Below, piece after piece: positions 24,015 through 38,500 of a stretch of DNA of 64,000 bases. The position numbers were made by a program, and so were the translations under genes. A model generated the notes under the pieces. That model did no database searches. It saw only the letters and a program-made list of their open reading frames with translations, and was not told where the DNA came from. The first letter of the stretch is position 1. Each line of letters opens with the position of its first letter. The stretch is from Chrysopilus asiliformis (taxonomy: Eukaryota; Arthropoda; Insecta; Diptera; Rhagionidae): NCBI GenBank assembly GCA_964034945.1, contig OZ035962.1, forward strand, positions 50,083,231-50,147,230, written 5' to 3'.

Positions 24015-24402
24015 ATATAATACATAATGTTCAACATATAATTGGAGTTTTAATCCAGACCGTATAACCCGAGAAAACTCAACGTTAGAATCATAAACGA
24101 TCGAGAATATAAGATAATCATTAGGAGTTTTTTACATATATATTCACAAAACCCATGATTACTCAACACTAGTTCAACTTGACTTACTTCACTGTCATTC
24201 TGACCCCCCCATATATAAGTAACTTATTTCGTTAGTAAGAGAGATATATTTCGGTCCCAGCATTAAAGTTCTATTCTCAAAGAACGTAAAAATAAAACGC
24301 AAAAGTAAAGATATTAAGAGCAAGAACGTACAAACCATAATTTTTTTTTCTTGTTCTTTGGAGCGTTTTGCTGAAGTGCCGAATTTTGTTCTCTAGAGTG
24401 AT

Positions 24403-24780
24403 TATACCCGTATGGTGAAACCAAAGGGTATATTAGATTTGCCTTACCGTTTGTAACGCCAAGATCTCGTCATCACAAAAAAAATGAATTACACGAGTGT
24501 GTTTAGAATGATGAAAAAAGTTGAATTTAGTCGTCCGTCCGTCCGTCTGTGGCACGGATTGCGCGGATTGAAGTTTGACTTCAAAGTGGAATTTTGATAC
24601 AACTCTTCGCCGTTCACTTAAATCACCATATGGGTTTTCAATAATTGCCAAATTGGCAATTATAGCTTTTGTTATGTTTTTTTTATTTTCCATTGATTTC
24701 AATTCCTGCTTGGGAGCAAAACGAGAGACTAGAAATGGGAGCGTATTGAACACTGTATGTATGATATTTATTTCATACTT
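24403..24780. mobile_element. mini-me-like repeat, TATACCC...GGGTATA hairpin
   Basis: TATACCC (24403-24409) and GGGTATA (24426-24432) form a terminal hairpin. 'tttgccttaccgtttgtaac' and a short (GTCC/GTCT)n tract (24533-24549) follow. The same order recurs at 60549 and 61377. This resembles the mini-me elements described in flies, which carry (GTCY)n microsatellites. The family assignment is by resemblance only. Confidence 0.5.
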
Positions 24781-24835
24781 CTCTTATCATAAACCAATTA
24801 TAAATAAAATTATTTTTAAATAAAACTTTGTTTCC

Positions 24836-24938
24836 TTAATTTCCTTTTCACTAAAATTTCTTACTTAAATATCTATTGGCGATCGTTGTAGGCAAATCCA
24901 CGTCTTCTGGCCATCTCTACGAGACAGACACCTCGTTT
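24836..24938 (+). repeat. dispersed repeat D, left flank of fold-back
   Basis: Direct repeat of 41237-41340 with a few substitutions ('tatctattggcgatcgttgt', 'ccacgtcttctggc', 'gagacagacacct'). The fold-back element lies between the two copies. A shorter relative is at 13731-13800. Confidence 0.8.
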
Positions 24939-26300
24939 TTACTTTCTTCTACGGAGTATAATAAAGTATTGTATTCATGAAAAATTTGGACCTCTTAATT
25001 TTGCCTAAAAAACATTTCCCGATCACTCCTGAGTCGATTGGAGTCATATTTAAAAAATGTCTTTCTGTCTGTCAATCTGTCAGTCTGTCTGTCAGTCTGT
25101 GTACAAGATTTCTCAAAAACTAATAGAGCTAGCGCCATGAAATTTTATAGGCATGTTGGGTCCTGAAATGGGACGATCCTATCAACTTTTGGTGGAAATC
25201 CGTTAACCGGAAGTATCCAAAATGGCGGTTTTTCAAAAATCGCAATTTCGTTTTTCTCGATTTACTCCCAAACTACGCGTTTTTTAGTGGCCTTAAGTGT
25301 GACAAAACTTGGAGAAAATAAAATTTCCCACACTTTTGTCTTTAGCTATAACTCGATATCTCAACCTGTTATCGAGATAAACCGTTATTTCCAAAAAAAC
25401 AGTTTTTTGCGATTATCTCGAAAACTAACGGGTTTTTGCTGACTGAATGTATGAAGTGAATTAATGAGAATGGCATTCTGCACAATTTTGTCTTTTACCG
25501 TTATCCGTTATCTTTTACCGTTATTGAGATATTTTCATTAATATGTAAAAAATCATATTTTTGCGAATAATTTGCAAACTAACGGTTTTTCGACAAATCA
25601 GTTAAAAGAATAATTAAAGATGTTAACATTTTCTACATTTTTGCCATTTACCGTAAATTGATATCTTTTACCGTTCTCAAGTTATCTCAAATTCTGTACG
25701 TTTTTGATATTTTTGGATGAACCAACAATTTATTGGGAGGTTGTATTGGGTTGACAATACGACAGGGCTATAACGTAAATTGCACAGGGTCGTAGATTTT
25801 GTAGAAGAAAGTTTTGTGTTGACCACAACTGATATTTTTATTCAATTTGGAAAAGTCATGCATTTTAAAGAAATCTGGGCAGCAAAATTAATGGAAAATC
25901 AATTAAAAAATATCAGTTGTGGTCAACACAAAACTTTCTTCTACAAAATCTACGACCCTGCGCAATTTACGCTAGAGCCCTGTCGCGTTGTTAACCTAAG
26001 ACGACCTCCCAATAAATTCTTGGTTTATTCAAAAATATTAAAAATGTACAAAATTTGAGATAACTTGAGAACCGTAAAAGATATCAATTTACGGTAAATG
26101 GCAAAAATGTAGAAAATGTTAACATCTTTAATTATTGTTTTAACTGATTTGTCGAAAAACCGTTAGTTTGCAAATTATTCGCAAACATATGATTTTTTAC
26201 ATATTAATGAAAATATCTCAATAACGGTAAAAGATAACGGATAACGGTAAAAGACAAAATTGTGCAGAATGACATTCTCATTAATTCACTTCATACATTT

Positions 26301-26500
26301 NNNNNNNNNNNNNNNNNNNNNNNNNNNNNNNNNNNNNNNNNNNNNNNNNNNNNNNNNNNNNNNNNNNNNNNNNNNNNNNNNNNNNNNNNNNNNNNNNNNN
26401 NNNNNNNNNNNNNNNNNNNNNNNNNNNNNNNNNNNNNNNNNNNNNNNNNNNNNNNNNNNNNNNNNNNNNNNNNNNNNNNNNNNNNNNNNNNNNNNNNNNN
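26301..26500. other. assembly gap of exactly 200 N
   Basis: The run of N lies within the right arm of the fold-back. By symmetry with the left arm, 25189-25444 should lie here, so about 256 bp are missing. The number 200 looks like a placeholder. Reading frames crossing this block are meaningless. Confidence 0.95.
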
Positions 26501-26590
26501 AAGCTGATAGGATCGTCCCATTTCAGGACCCAACATGCCTAAAAAATTTCATGGCGCTAGCTCTATTAGTTTTTGAGAAATCTTGTACAC

Positions 26591-29500
26591 AGACTGACAG
26601 ACTGACAGACAGACTGACAGACAGACTGACAGACAGACTGACAGACAGACTGACAGACAGACTGACAGACAGACTGACAGACAGACTGACAGACAGACTG
26701 ACAGACAGACTGACAGACAGACTGACAGACAGACTGACAGACAGACTGACAGACAGACTGACAGACAGACTGACAGACAGACTGACAGACAGACTGACAG
26801 ACAGACTGACAGACAGACTGACAGACAGACTGACAGACAGACTGACAGACAGACTGACAGACAGACTGACAGACAGACTGACAGACAGACTGAGAGACAG
26901 ACTGACAGACAGACTGACAGACAGACTGACAGACAGACTGACAGACAGACTGACAGACAGACTGACAGACAGACTGACAGACAGACTGACAGACAGACTG
27001 ACAGACAGACTGACAGACAGACTGACAGACAGACTGACAGACAGACTGACAGACAGACTGACAGACAGACTGACAGACAGACTGACAGACAGACTGACAG
27101 ACAGACTGACAGACAGACTGACAGACAGACTGACAGACAGACTGACAGACAGACTGACAGACAGACTGACAGACAGACTGACAGACAGACTGACAGACAG
27201 ACTGACAGACAGACTGACAGACAGACTGACAGACAGACTGACAGACAGACTGACAGACAGACTGACAGACAGACTGACAGACAGACTGACAGACAGACTG
27301 ACAGACAGACTGACAGACAGACTGACAGACAGACTGACAGACAGACTGACAGACAGACTGACAGACAGACTGACAGACAGACTGACAGACAGACTGACAG
27401 ACAGACTGACAGACAGACTGACAGACAGACTGACAGACAGACTGACAGACAGACTGACAGACAGACTGACAGACAGACTGACAGACAGACTGACAGACAG
27501 ACTGACAGACAGACTGACAGACAGACTGACAGACAGACTGACAGACAGACTGACAGACAGACTGACAGACAGACTGACAGACAGACTGACAGACAGACTG
27601 ACAGACAGACTGACAGACAGACTGACAGACAGACTGACAGACAGACTGACAGACAGACTGACAGACAGACTGACAGACAGACTGACAGACAGACTGACAG
27701 ACAGACTGACAGACAGACTGACAGACAGACTGACAGACAGACTGACAGACAGACTGACAGACAGACTGACAGACAGACTGACAGACAGACTGACAGACAG
27801 ACTGACAGACAGACTGACAGACAGACTGACAGACAGACTGACAGACAGACTGACAGACAGACTGACAGACAGACTGACAGACAGACTGACAGACAGACTG
27901 ACAGACAGACTGACAGACAGACTGACAGACAGACTGACAGACAGACTGACAGACAGACTGACAGACAGACTGACAGACAGACTGACAGACAGACTGACAG
28001 ACAGACTGACAGACAGACTGACAGACAGACTGACAGACAGACTGACAGACAGACTGACAGACAGACTGACAGACAGACTGACAGACAGACTGACAGACTG
28101 ACAGACAGACTGACAGACAGACTGACAGACAGACTGACAGACAGACTGACAGACAGACTGACAGACAGACTGACAGACAGACAGACAGACAGACTGACAG
28201 ACAGACTGACAGACAGACTGACAGACAGACTGACAGACAGACTGACAGACAGACTGACAGACAGACTGACAGACAGACTGACAGACAGACTGACAGACAG
28301 ACTGACAGACAGACTGACAGACAGACTGACAGACAGACTGACAGACAGACTGACAGACAGACTGACAGACAGACTGACAGACAGACTGACAGACAGACTG
28401 ACAGACAGACTGACAGACAGACTGACAGACAGACTGACAGACAGACTGACAGACAGACTGACAGACAGACTGACAGACAGACTGACAGACAGACTGACAG
28501 ACAGACTGACAGACAGACTGACAGACAGACTGACAGACAGACTGACAGACAGACTGACAGACAGACTGACAGACAGACTGACAGACTGACAGACTGACAG
28601 ACAGACAGACTGACAGACAGACTGACAGACAGACTGACAGACAGACTGACAGACAGACTGACAGACAGACTGACAGACAGACTGACAGACAGACTGACAG
28701 ACAGACTGACAGACAGACTGACAGACAGACTGACAGACAGACTGACAGACAGACTGACAGACAGACTGACAGACAGACTGACAGACAGACTGACAGACAG
28801 ACTGACAGACAGACTGACAGACAGACTGACAGACAGACTGACAGACAGACTGACAGACAGACTGACAGACAGACAGACTGACAGACAGACTGACAGACAG
28901 ACTGACAGACAGACTGACAGACAGACTGACAGACAGACTGACAGACAGACTGACAGACAGACTGACAGACAGACTGACAGACAGACTGACAGACAGACTG
29001 ACAGACAGACTGACAGACAGACTGACAGACAGACTGACAGACAGACTGACAGACAGACTGACAGACAGACTGACAGACAGACTGACAGACAGACTGACAG
29101 ACAGACTGACAGACAGACTGACAGACAGACTGACAGACAGACTGACAGACAGACTGACAGACAGACTGACAGACAGACTGACAGACAGACTGACAGACAG
29201 ACTGACAGACAGACTGACAGACAGACAGACTGACAGACAGACTGACAGACAGACTGACAGACAGACTGACAGACAGACTGACAGACAGACTGACAGACAG
29301 ACTGACAGACAGACTGACAGACAGACTGACAGACAGACTGACAGACAGACTGACAGACAGACTGACAGACAGACTGACAGACAGACTGACAGACAGACTG
29401 ACAGACAGACTGACAGACAGACTGACAGACAGACTGACAGACAGACTGACAGACAGACTGACAGACAGACTGACAGACAGACTGACAGACAGACTGACAG

Positions 29501-32500
29501 ACAGACTGACAGACAGACTGACAGACAGACTGACAGACAGACTGACAGACAGACTGACAGACAGACTGACAGACAGACTGACAGACAGACTGACAGACAG
29601 ACTGACAGACAGACTGACAGACAGACTGACAGACAGACTGACAGACAGACTGACAGACAGACTGACAGACAGACTGACAGACAGACTGACAGACAGACTG
29701 ACAGACAGACTGACAGACAGACTGACAGACAGACTGACAGACAGACTGACAGACAGACTGACAGACAGACTGACAGACAGACTGACAGACAGACTGACAG
29801 ACAGACTGACAGACAGACTGACAGACAGACTGACAGACAGACTGACAGACAGACTGACAGACAGACTGACAGACAGACTGACAGACAGACTGACAGACAG
29901 ACTGACAGACAGACTGACAGACAGACTGACAGACAGACTGACAGACAGACTGACAGACAGACTGACAGACAGACTGACAGACAGACTGACAGACAGACTG
30001 ACAGACAGACTGACAGACAGACTGACAGACAGACTGACAGACAGACTGACAGACAGACTGACAGACAGACTGACAGACAGACTGACAGACAGACTGACAG
30101 ACAGACTGACAGACAGACTGACAGACAGACTGACAGACAGACTGACAGACAGACTGACAGACAGACTGACAGACAGACTGACAGACAGACTGACAGACAG
30201 ACTGACAGACAGACTGACAGACAGACTGACAGACAGACTGACAGACAGACTGACAGACAGACTGACAGACAGACTGACAGACAGACTGACAGACAGACTG
30301 ACAGAGACAGACTGACAGACAGACTGACAGACAGACTGACAGACAGACTGACAGACAGACTGACAGACAGACTGACAGACAGACTGACAGACAGACTGAC
30401 AGACAGACTGACAGACAGACTGACAGACAGACTGACAGACAGACTGACAGACAGACTGACAGACAGACTGACAGACAGACTGACAGACAGACTGACAGAC
30501 AGACTGACAGACAGACTGACAGACAGACTGACAGACAGACTGACAGACAGACTGACAGACAGACTGACAGACAGACTGACAGACAGACTGACAGACAGAC
30601 TGACAGACAGACTGACAGACAGACTGACAGACAGACTGACAGACAGACTGACAGACAGACTGACAGACAGACTGACAGACAGACTGACAGACAGACTGAC
30701 AGACAGACTGACAGACAGACTGACAGACAGACTGACAGACAGACTGACAGACAGACTGACAGACAGACTGACAGACAGACTGACAGACAGACTGACAGAC
30801 AGACTGACAGACAGACTGACAGACAGACTGACAGACAGACTGACAGACAGACTGACAGACAGACTGACAGACAGACTGACAGACAGACTGACAGACAGAC
30901 TGACAGACAGACTGACAGACAGACTGACAGACAGACTGACAGACAGACTGACAGACAGACTGACAGACAGACTGACAGACAGACTGACAGACAGACTGAC
31001 AGACAGACTGACAGACAGACTGACAGACAGACTGACAGACAGACTGACAGACAGACTGACAGACAGACTGACAGACAGACTGACAGACAGACTGACAGAC
31101 AGACTGACAGACAGACTGACAGACAGACTGACAGACAGACTGACAGACAGACTGACAGACAGACTGACAGACAGACTGACAGACAGACTGACAGACAGAC
31201 TGACAGACAGACTGACAGACAGACTGACAGACAGACTGACAGACAGACTGACAGACAGACTGACAGACAGACTGACAGACAGACTGACAGACAGACTGAC
31301 AGACAGACTGACAGACAGACTGACAGACAGACTGACAGACAGACTGACAGACAGACTGACAGACAGACTGACAGACAGACTGACAGACAGACTGACAGAC
31401 AGACTGACAGACAGACTGACAGACAGACTGACAGACAGACTGACAGACAGACTGACAGACAGACTGACAGACAGACTGACAGACAGACTGACAGACAGAC
31501 TGACAGACAGACTGACAGACAGACTGACAGACAGACTGACAGACAGACTGACAGACAGACTGACAGACAGACTGACAGACAGACTGACAGACAGACTGAC
31601 AGACAGACTGACAGACAGACTGACAGACAGACTGACAGACAGACTGACAGACAGACTGACAGACAGACTGACAGACAGACTGACAGACAGACTGACAGAC
31701 AGACTGACAGACAGACTGACAGACAGACTGACAGACAGACTGACAGACAGACTGACAGACAGACTGACAGACAGACTGACAGACAGACTGACAGACAGAC
31801 TGACAGACAGACTGACAGACAGACTGACAGACAGACTGACAGACAGACTGACAGACAGACTGACAGACAGACTGACAGACAGACTGACAGACAGACTGAC
31901 AGACAGACTGACAGACAGACTGACAGACAGACTGACAGACAGACTGACAGACAGACTGACAGACAGACTGACAGACAGACTGACAGACAGACTGACAGAC
32001 AGACTGACAGACAGACTGACAGACAGACTGACAGACAGACTGACAGACAGACTGACAGACAGACTGACAGACAGACTGACAGACAGACTGACAGACAGAC
32101 TGACAGACAGACTGACAGACAGACTGACAGACAGACTGACAGACAGACTGACAGACAGACTGACAGACAGACTGACAGACAGACTGACAGACAGACTGAC
32201 AGACAGACTGACAGACAGACTGACAGACAGACTGACAGACAGACTGACAGACAGACTGACAGACAGACTGACAGACAGACTGACAGACAGACTGACAGAC
32301 AGACTGACAGACAGACTGACAGACAGACTGACAGACAGACTGACAGACAGACTGACAGACAGACTGACAGACAGACTGACAGACAGACTGACAGACAGAC
32401 TGACAGACAGACTGACAGACAGACTGACAGACAGACTGACAGACAGACTGACAGACAGACTGACAGACAGACTGACAGACAGACTGACAGACAGACTGAC

Positions 32501-35500
32501 AGACAGACTGACAGACAGACTGACAGACAGACTGACAGACAGACTGACAGACAGACTGACAGACAGACTGACAGACAGACTGACAGACAGACTGACAGAC
32601 AGACTGACAGACAGACTGACAGACAGACTGACAGACAGACTGACAGACAGACTGACAGACAGACTGACAGACAGACTGACAGACAGACTGACAGACAGAC
32701 TGACAGACAGACTGACAGACAGACTGACAGACAGACTGACAGACAGACTGACAGACAGACTGACAGACAGACTGACAGACAGACTGACAGACAGACTGAC
32801 AGACAGACTGACAGACAGACTGACAGACAGACTGACAGACAGACTGACAGACAGACTGACAGACAGACTGACAGACAGACTGACAGACAGACTGACAGAC
32901 AGACTGACAGACAGACTGACAGACAGACTGACAGACAGACTGACAGACAGACTGACAGACAGACTGACAGACAGACTGACAGACAGACTGACAGACAGAC
33001 TGACAGACAGACTGACAGACAGACTGACAGACAGACTGACAGACAGACTGACAGACAGACTGACAGACAGACTGACAGACAGACTGACAGACAGACTGAC
33101 AGACAGACTGACAGACAGACTGACAGACAGACTGACAGACAGACTGACAGACAGACTGACAGACAGACTGACAGACAGACTGACAGACAGACTGACAGAC
33201 AGACTGACAGACAGACTGACAGACAGACTGACAGACAGACTGACAGACAGACTGACAGACAGACTGACAGACAGACTGACAGACAGACTGACAGACAGAC
33301 TGACAGACAGACTGACAGACAGACTGACAGACAGACTGACAGACAGACTGACAGACAGACTGACAGACAGACTGACAGACAGACTGACAGACAGACTGAC
33401 AGACAGACTGACAGACAGACTGACAGACAGACTGACAGACAGACTGACAGACAGACTGACAGACAGACTGACAGACAGACTGACAGACAGACTGACAGAC
33501 AGACTGACAGACAGACTGACAGACAGACTGACAGACAGACTGACAGACAGACTGACAGACAGACTGACAGACAGACTGACAGACAGACTGACAGACAGAC
33601 TGACAGACAGACTGACAGACAGACTGACAGACAGACTGACAGACAGACTGACAGACAGACTGACAGACAGACTGACAGACAGACTGACAGACAGACTGAC
33701 AGACAGACTGACAGACAGACTGACAGACAGACTGACAGACAGACTGACAGACAGACTGACAGACAGACTGACAGACAGACTGACAGACAGACTGACAGAC
33801 AGACTGACAGACAGACTGACAGACAGACTGACAGACAGACTGACAGACAGACTGACAGACAGACTGACAGACAGACTGACAGACAGACTGACAGACAGAC
33901 TGACAGACAGACTGACAGACAGACTGACAGACAGACTGACAGACAGACTGACAGACAGACTGACAGACAGACTGACAGACAGACTGACAGACAGACTGAC
34001 AGACAGACTGACAGACAGACTGACAGACAGACTGACAGACAGACTGACAGACAGACTGACAGACAGACTGACAGACAGACTGACAGACAGACTGACAGAC
34101 AGACTGACAGACAGACTGACAGACAGACTGACAGACAGACTGACAGACAGACTGACAGACAGACTGACAGACAGACTGACAGACAGACTGACAGACAGAC
34201 TGACAGACAGACTGACAGACAGACTGACAGACAGACTGACAGACAGACTGACAGACAGACTGACAGACAGACTGACAGACAGACTGACAGACAGACTGAC
34301 AGACAGACTGACAGACAGACTGACAGACAGACTGACAGACAGACTGACAGACAGACTGACAGACAGACTGACAGACAGACTGACAGACAGACTGACAGAC
34401 AGACTGACAGACAGACTGACAGACAGACTGACAGACAGACTGACAGACAGACTGACAGACAGACTGACAGACAGACTGACAGACAGACTGACAGACAGAC
34501 TGACAGACTGACAGACAGACTGACAGACAGACTGACAGACAGACTGACAGACAGACTGACAGACAGACTGACAGACAGACTGACAGACAGACTGACAGAC
34601 AGACTGACAGACAGACTGACAGACAGACTGACAGACAGACTGACAGACAGACTGACAGACAGACTGACAGACAGACTGACAGACAGACTGACAGACAGAC
34701 TGACAGACTGACAGACTGACAGACAGACAGACTGACAGACAGACTGACAGACAGACTGACAGACAGACTGACAGACAGACTGACAGACAGACTGACAGAC
34801 AGACTGACAGACAGACTGACAGACAGACTGACAGACAGACTGACAGACAGACTGACAGACAGACTGACAGACAGACTGACAGACAGACTGACAGACAGAC
34901 TGACAGACAGACTGACAGACAGACTGACAGACAGACTGACAGACAGACTGACAGACAGACTGACAGACAGACTGACAGACAGACTGACAGACAGACTGAC
35001 AGACAGACTGACAGACAGACTGACAGACAGACTGACAGACAGACTGACAGACAGACTGACAGACAGACTGACAGACAGACTGACAGACAGACTGACAGAC
35101 AGACTGACAGACAGACTGACAGACAGACTGACAGACAGACTGACAGACAGACTGACAGACAGACTGACAGACAGACTGACAGACAGACTGACAGACAGAC
35201 TGACAGACAGACTGACAGACAGACTGACAGACAGACTGACAGACAGACTGACAGACAGACTGACAGACAGACTGACAGACAGACTGACAGACAGACTGAC
35301 AGACAGACTGACAGACAGACTGACAGACAGACTGACAGACAGACTGACAGACAGACTGACAGACAGACTGACAGACAGACTGACAGACAGACTGACAGAC
35401 AGACTGACAGACAGACTGACAGACAGACTGACAGACAGACTGACAGACAGACTGACAGACAGACTGACAGACAGACTGACAGACAGACTGACAGACAGAC

Positions 35501-38500
35501 TGACAGACAGACTGACAGACAGACTGACAGACAGACTGACAGACAGACTGACAGACAGACTGACAGACAGACTGACAGACAGACTGACAGACAGACTGAC
35601 AGACAGACTGACAGACAGACTGACAGACAGACTGACAGACAGACTGACAGACAGACTGACAGACAGACTGACAGACAGACTGACAGACAGACTGACAGAC
35701 AGACTGACAGACAGACTGACAGACAGACTGACAGACAGACTGACAGACAGACTGACAGACAGACTGACAGACAGACTGACAGACAGACTGACAGACAGAC
35801 TGACAGACAGACTGACAGACAGACTGACAGACAGACTGACAGACAGACTGACAGACAGACTGACAGACAGACTGACAGACAGACTGACAGACAGACTGAC
35901 AGACAGACTGACAGACAGACTGACAGACAGACTGACAGACAGACTGACAGACAGACTGACAGACAGACTGACAGACAGACTGACAGACAGACTGACAGAC
36001 AGACTGACAGACAGACTGACAGACAGACTGACAGACAGACTGACAGACAGACTGACAGACAGACTGACAGACAGACTGACAGACAGACTGACAGACAGAC
36101 TGACAGACAGACTGACAGACAGACTGACAGACAGACTGACAGACAGACTGACAGACAGACTGACAGACAGACTGACAGACAGACTGACAGACAGACTGAC
36201 AGACAGACTGACAGACAGACTGACAGACAGACTGACAGACAGACTGACAGACAGACTGACAGACAGACTGACAGACAGACTGACAGACAGACTGACAGAC
36301 AGACTGACAGACAGACTGACAGACAGACTGACAGACAGACTGACAGACAGACTGACAGACAGACTGACAGACAGACTGACAGACAGACTGACAGACAGAC
36401 TGACAGACAGACTGACAGACAGACTGACAGACAGACTGACAGACAGACTGACAGACAGACTGACAGACAGACTGACAGACAGACTGACAGACAGACTGAC
36501 AGACAGACTGACAGACAGACTGACAGACAGACTGACAGACAGACTGACAGACAGACTGACAGACAGACTGACAGACAGACTGACAGACAGACTGACAGAC
36601 AGACTGACAGACAGACTGACAGACAGACTGACAGACAGACTGACAGACAGACTGACACTGACAGACAGACTGACAGACAGACTGACAGACAGACTGACAG
36701 ACAGACTGACAGACAGACTGACAGACAGACTGACAGACAGACTGACAGACAGACTGACAGACAGACAGACTGACAGACTGACAGACAGACTGACAGACAG
36801 ACTGACAGACAGACTGACAGACAGACTGACAGACAGACTGACAGACAGACTGACAGACAGACTGACAGACAGACTGACAGACAGACTGACAGACAGACTG
36901 ACAGACAGACTGACAGACAGACTGACAGACAGACTGACAGACAGACTGACAGACAGACTGACAGACAGACTGACAGACAGACTGACAGACAGACTGACAG
37001 ACAGACTGACAGACAGACTGACAGACAGACTGACAGACAGACTGACAGACAGACTGACAGACAGACTGACAGACAGACTGACAGACAGACTGACAGACAG
37101 ACTGACAGACAGACTGACAGACAGACTGACAGACAGACTGACAGACAGACTGACAGACAGACTGACAGACAGACTGACAGACAGACTGACAGACAGACTG
37201 ACAGACAGACTGACAGACAGACTGACAGACAGACTGACAGACAGACTGACAGACAGACTGACAGACAGACTGAAGATGACTGACAGACTGACAACAGACT
37301 GACAGACAGACTGACCGACAGACCTGACAGACAGACAGACTGACAGACAGACTGACAGACAGACTGACAGACAGACTGACAGACAGACTGACAGACAGAC
37401 TGACAGACAGACTGACAGACAGACTGACAGACAGACTGACAGACAGACTGACAGACAGACTGACAGACAGACTGACAGACAGACTGACAGACAGACTGAC
37501 AGACAGACTGACAGACAGGACTGACAGACAGACTGACAGAAGACTGACAGACAGACTGACAGACAGACTGACAGACAGACTGACAGACAGACTGACAGAC
37601 AGACTGACAGACAGACTGACAGACAGACTGACAGCAGACTGACAGACAGACTGACAGACAGACTGACAGACAGACTGACAGACAGACTGACAGACAGACT
37701 GACAGACAGACTGACAGACAGACTGACAGACAGACTGACAGACAGACTGACAGACAGACTGACAGACAGACTGACAGACAGACTGACAGACAGACTGACA
37801 GACAGACTGACAGACAGACTGACAGACAGACTGACAGACAGACTGACAGACAGACTGACAGACAGACTGACAGACAGACTGACAGACAGACTGACAGACA
37901 GACTGACAGACAGACTGACAGACAGACTGACAGACAGACTGACAGACAGACTGACAGACAGACTGACAGACAGACTGACAGACAGACTGACAGACAGACT
38001 GACAGACAGACTGACAGACAGACTGACAGACAGACTGACAGACAGACTGACAGACAGACTGACAGACAGACTGACAGACAGACTGACAGACAGACTGACA
38101 GACAGACTGACAGATGACAGACTGACAGACAGACTGACAGACAGACTGACAGACAGACTGACAGACAGACTGACAGACAGACTGACAGACAGACTGACAG
38201 ACAGACTGACAGACAGACTGACAGACAGACTGACAGACAGACTGACAGACAGACTGACAGACAGACTGACAGACAGACTGACAGACAGACTGACAGACAG
38301 ACTGACAGACAGACTGACAGACAGACTGACAGACAGACTGACAGACAGATGACAGACAGACTGACAGACAGACTGACAGACAGACTGACAGACAGACTGA
38401 CAGACAGACTGACAGACAGACTGACAGACAGGACTGACAGACAGACTGACAGACAGACTGACAGACAGACTGACAGACAGACTGACAGACAGACTGACAG

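Larger units (their letters stand above)
21199..24132. mobile_element. head-to-head pair of Penelope-like elements with 14-bp duplication
   Basis: 21214-22260 (minus copy) is the inverted complement of about 23079-24083 (plus copy), with a unique RT-encoding middle. The 14-bp CATTAGGAGTTTTT occurs at 21199-21212 and 24119-24132, just outside the whole structure, and is read as the target duplication. About 35 extra bases (24084-24118) sit between the right copy's end and the duplication, like the short tail often seen on Penelope elements. Inverted, 5'-truncated paired copies are typical of this order. Confidence 0.7.

Noticed and set aside
26260..28101. 613-codon plus-strand frame of T-D-R-L repeats
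   Set aside because: Same microsatellite, and it also crosses the 200-N gap.
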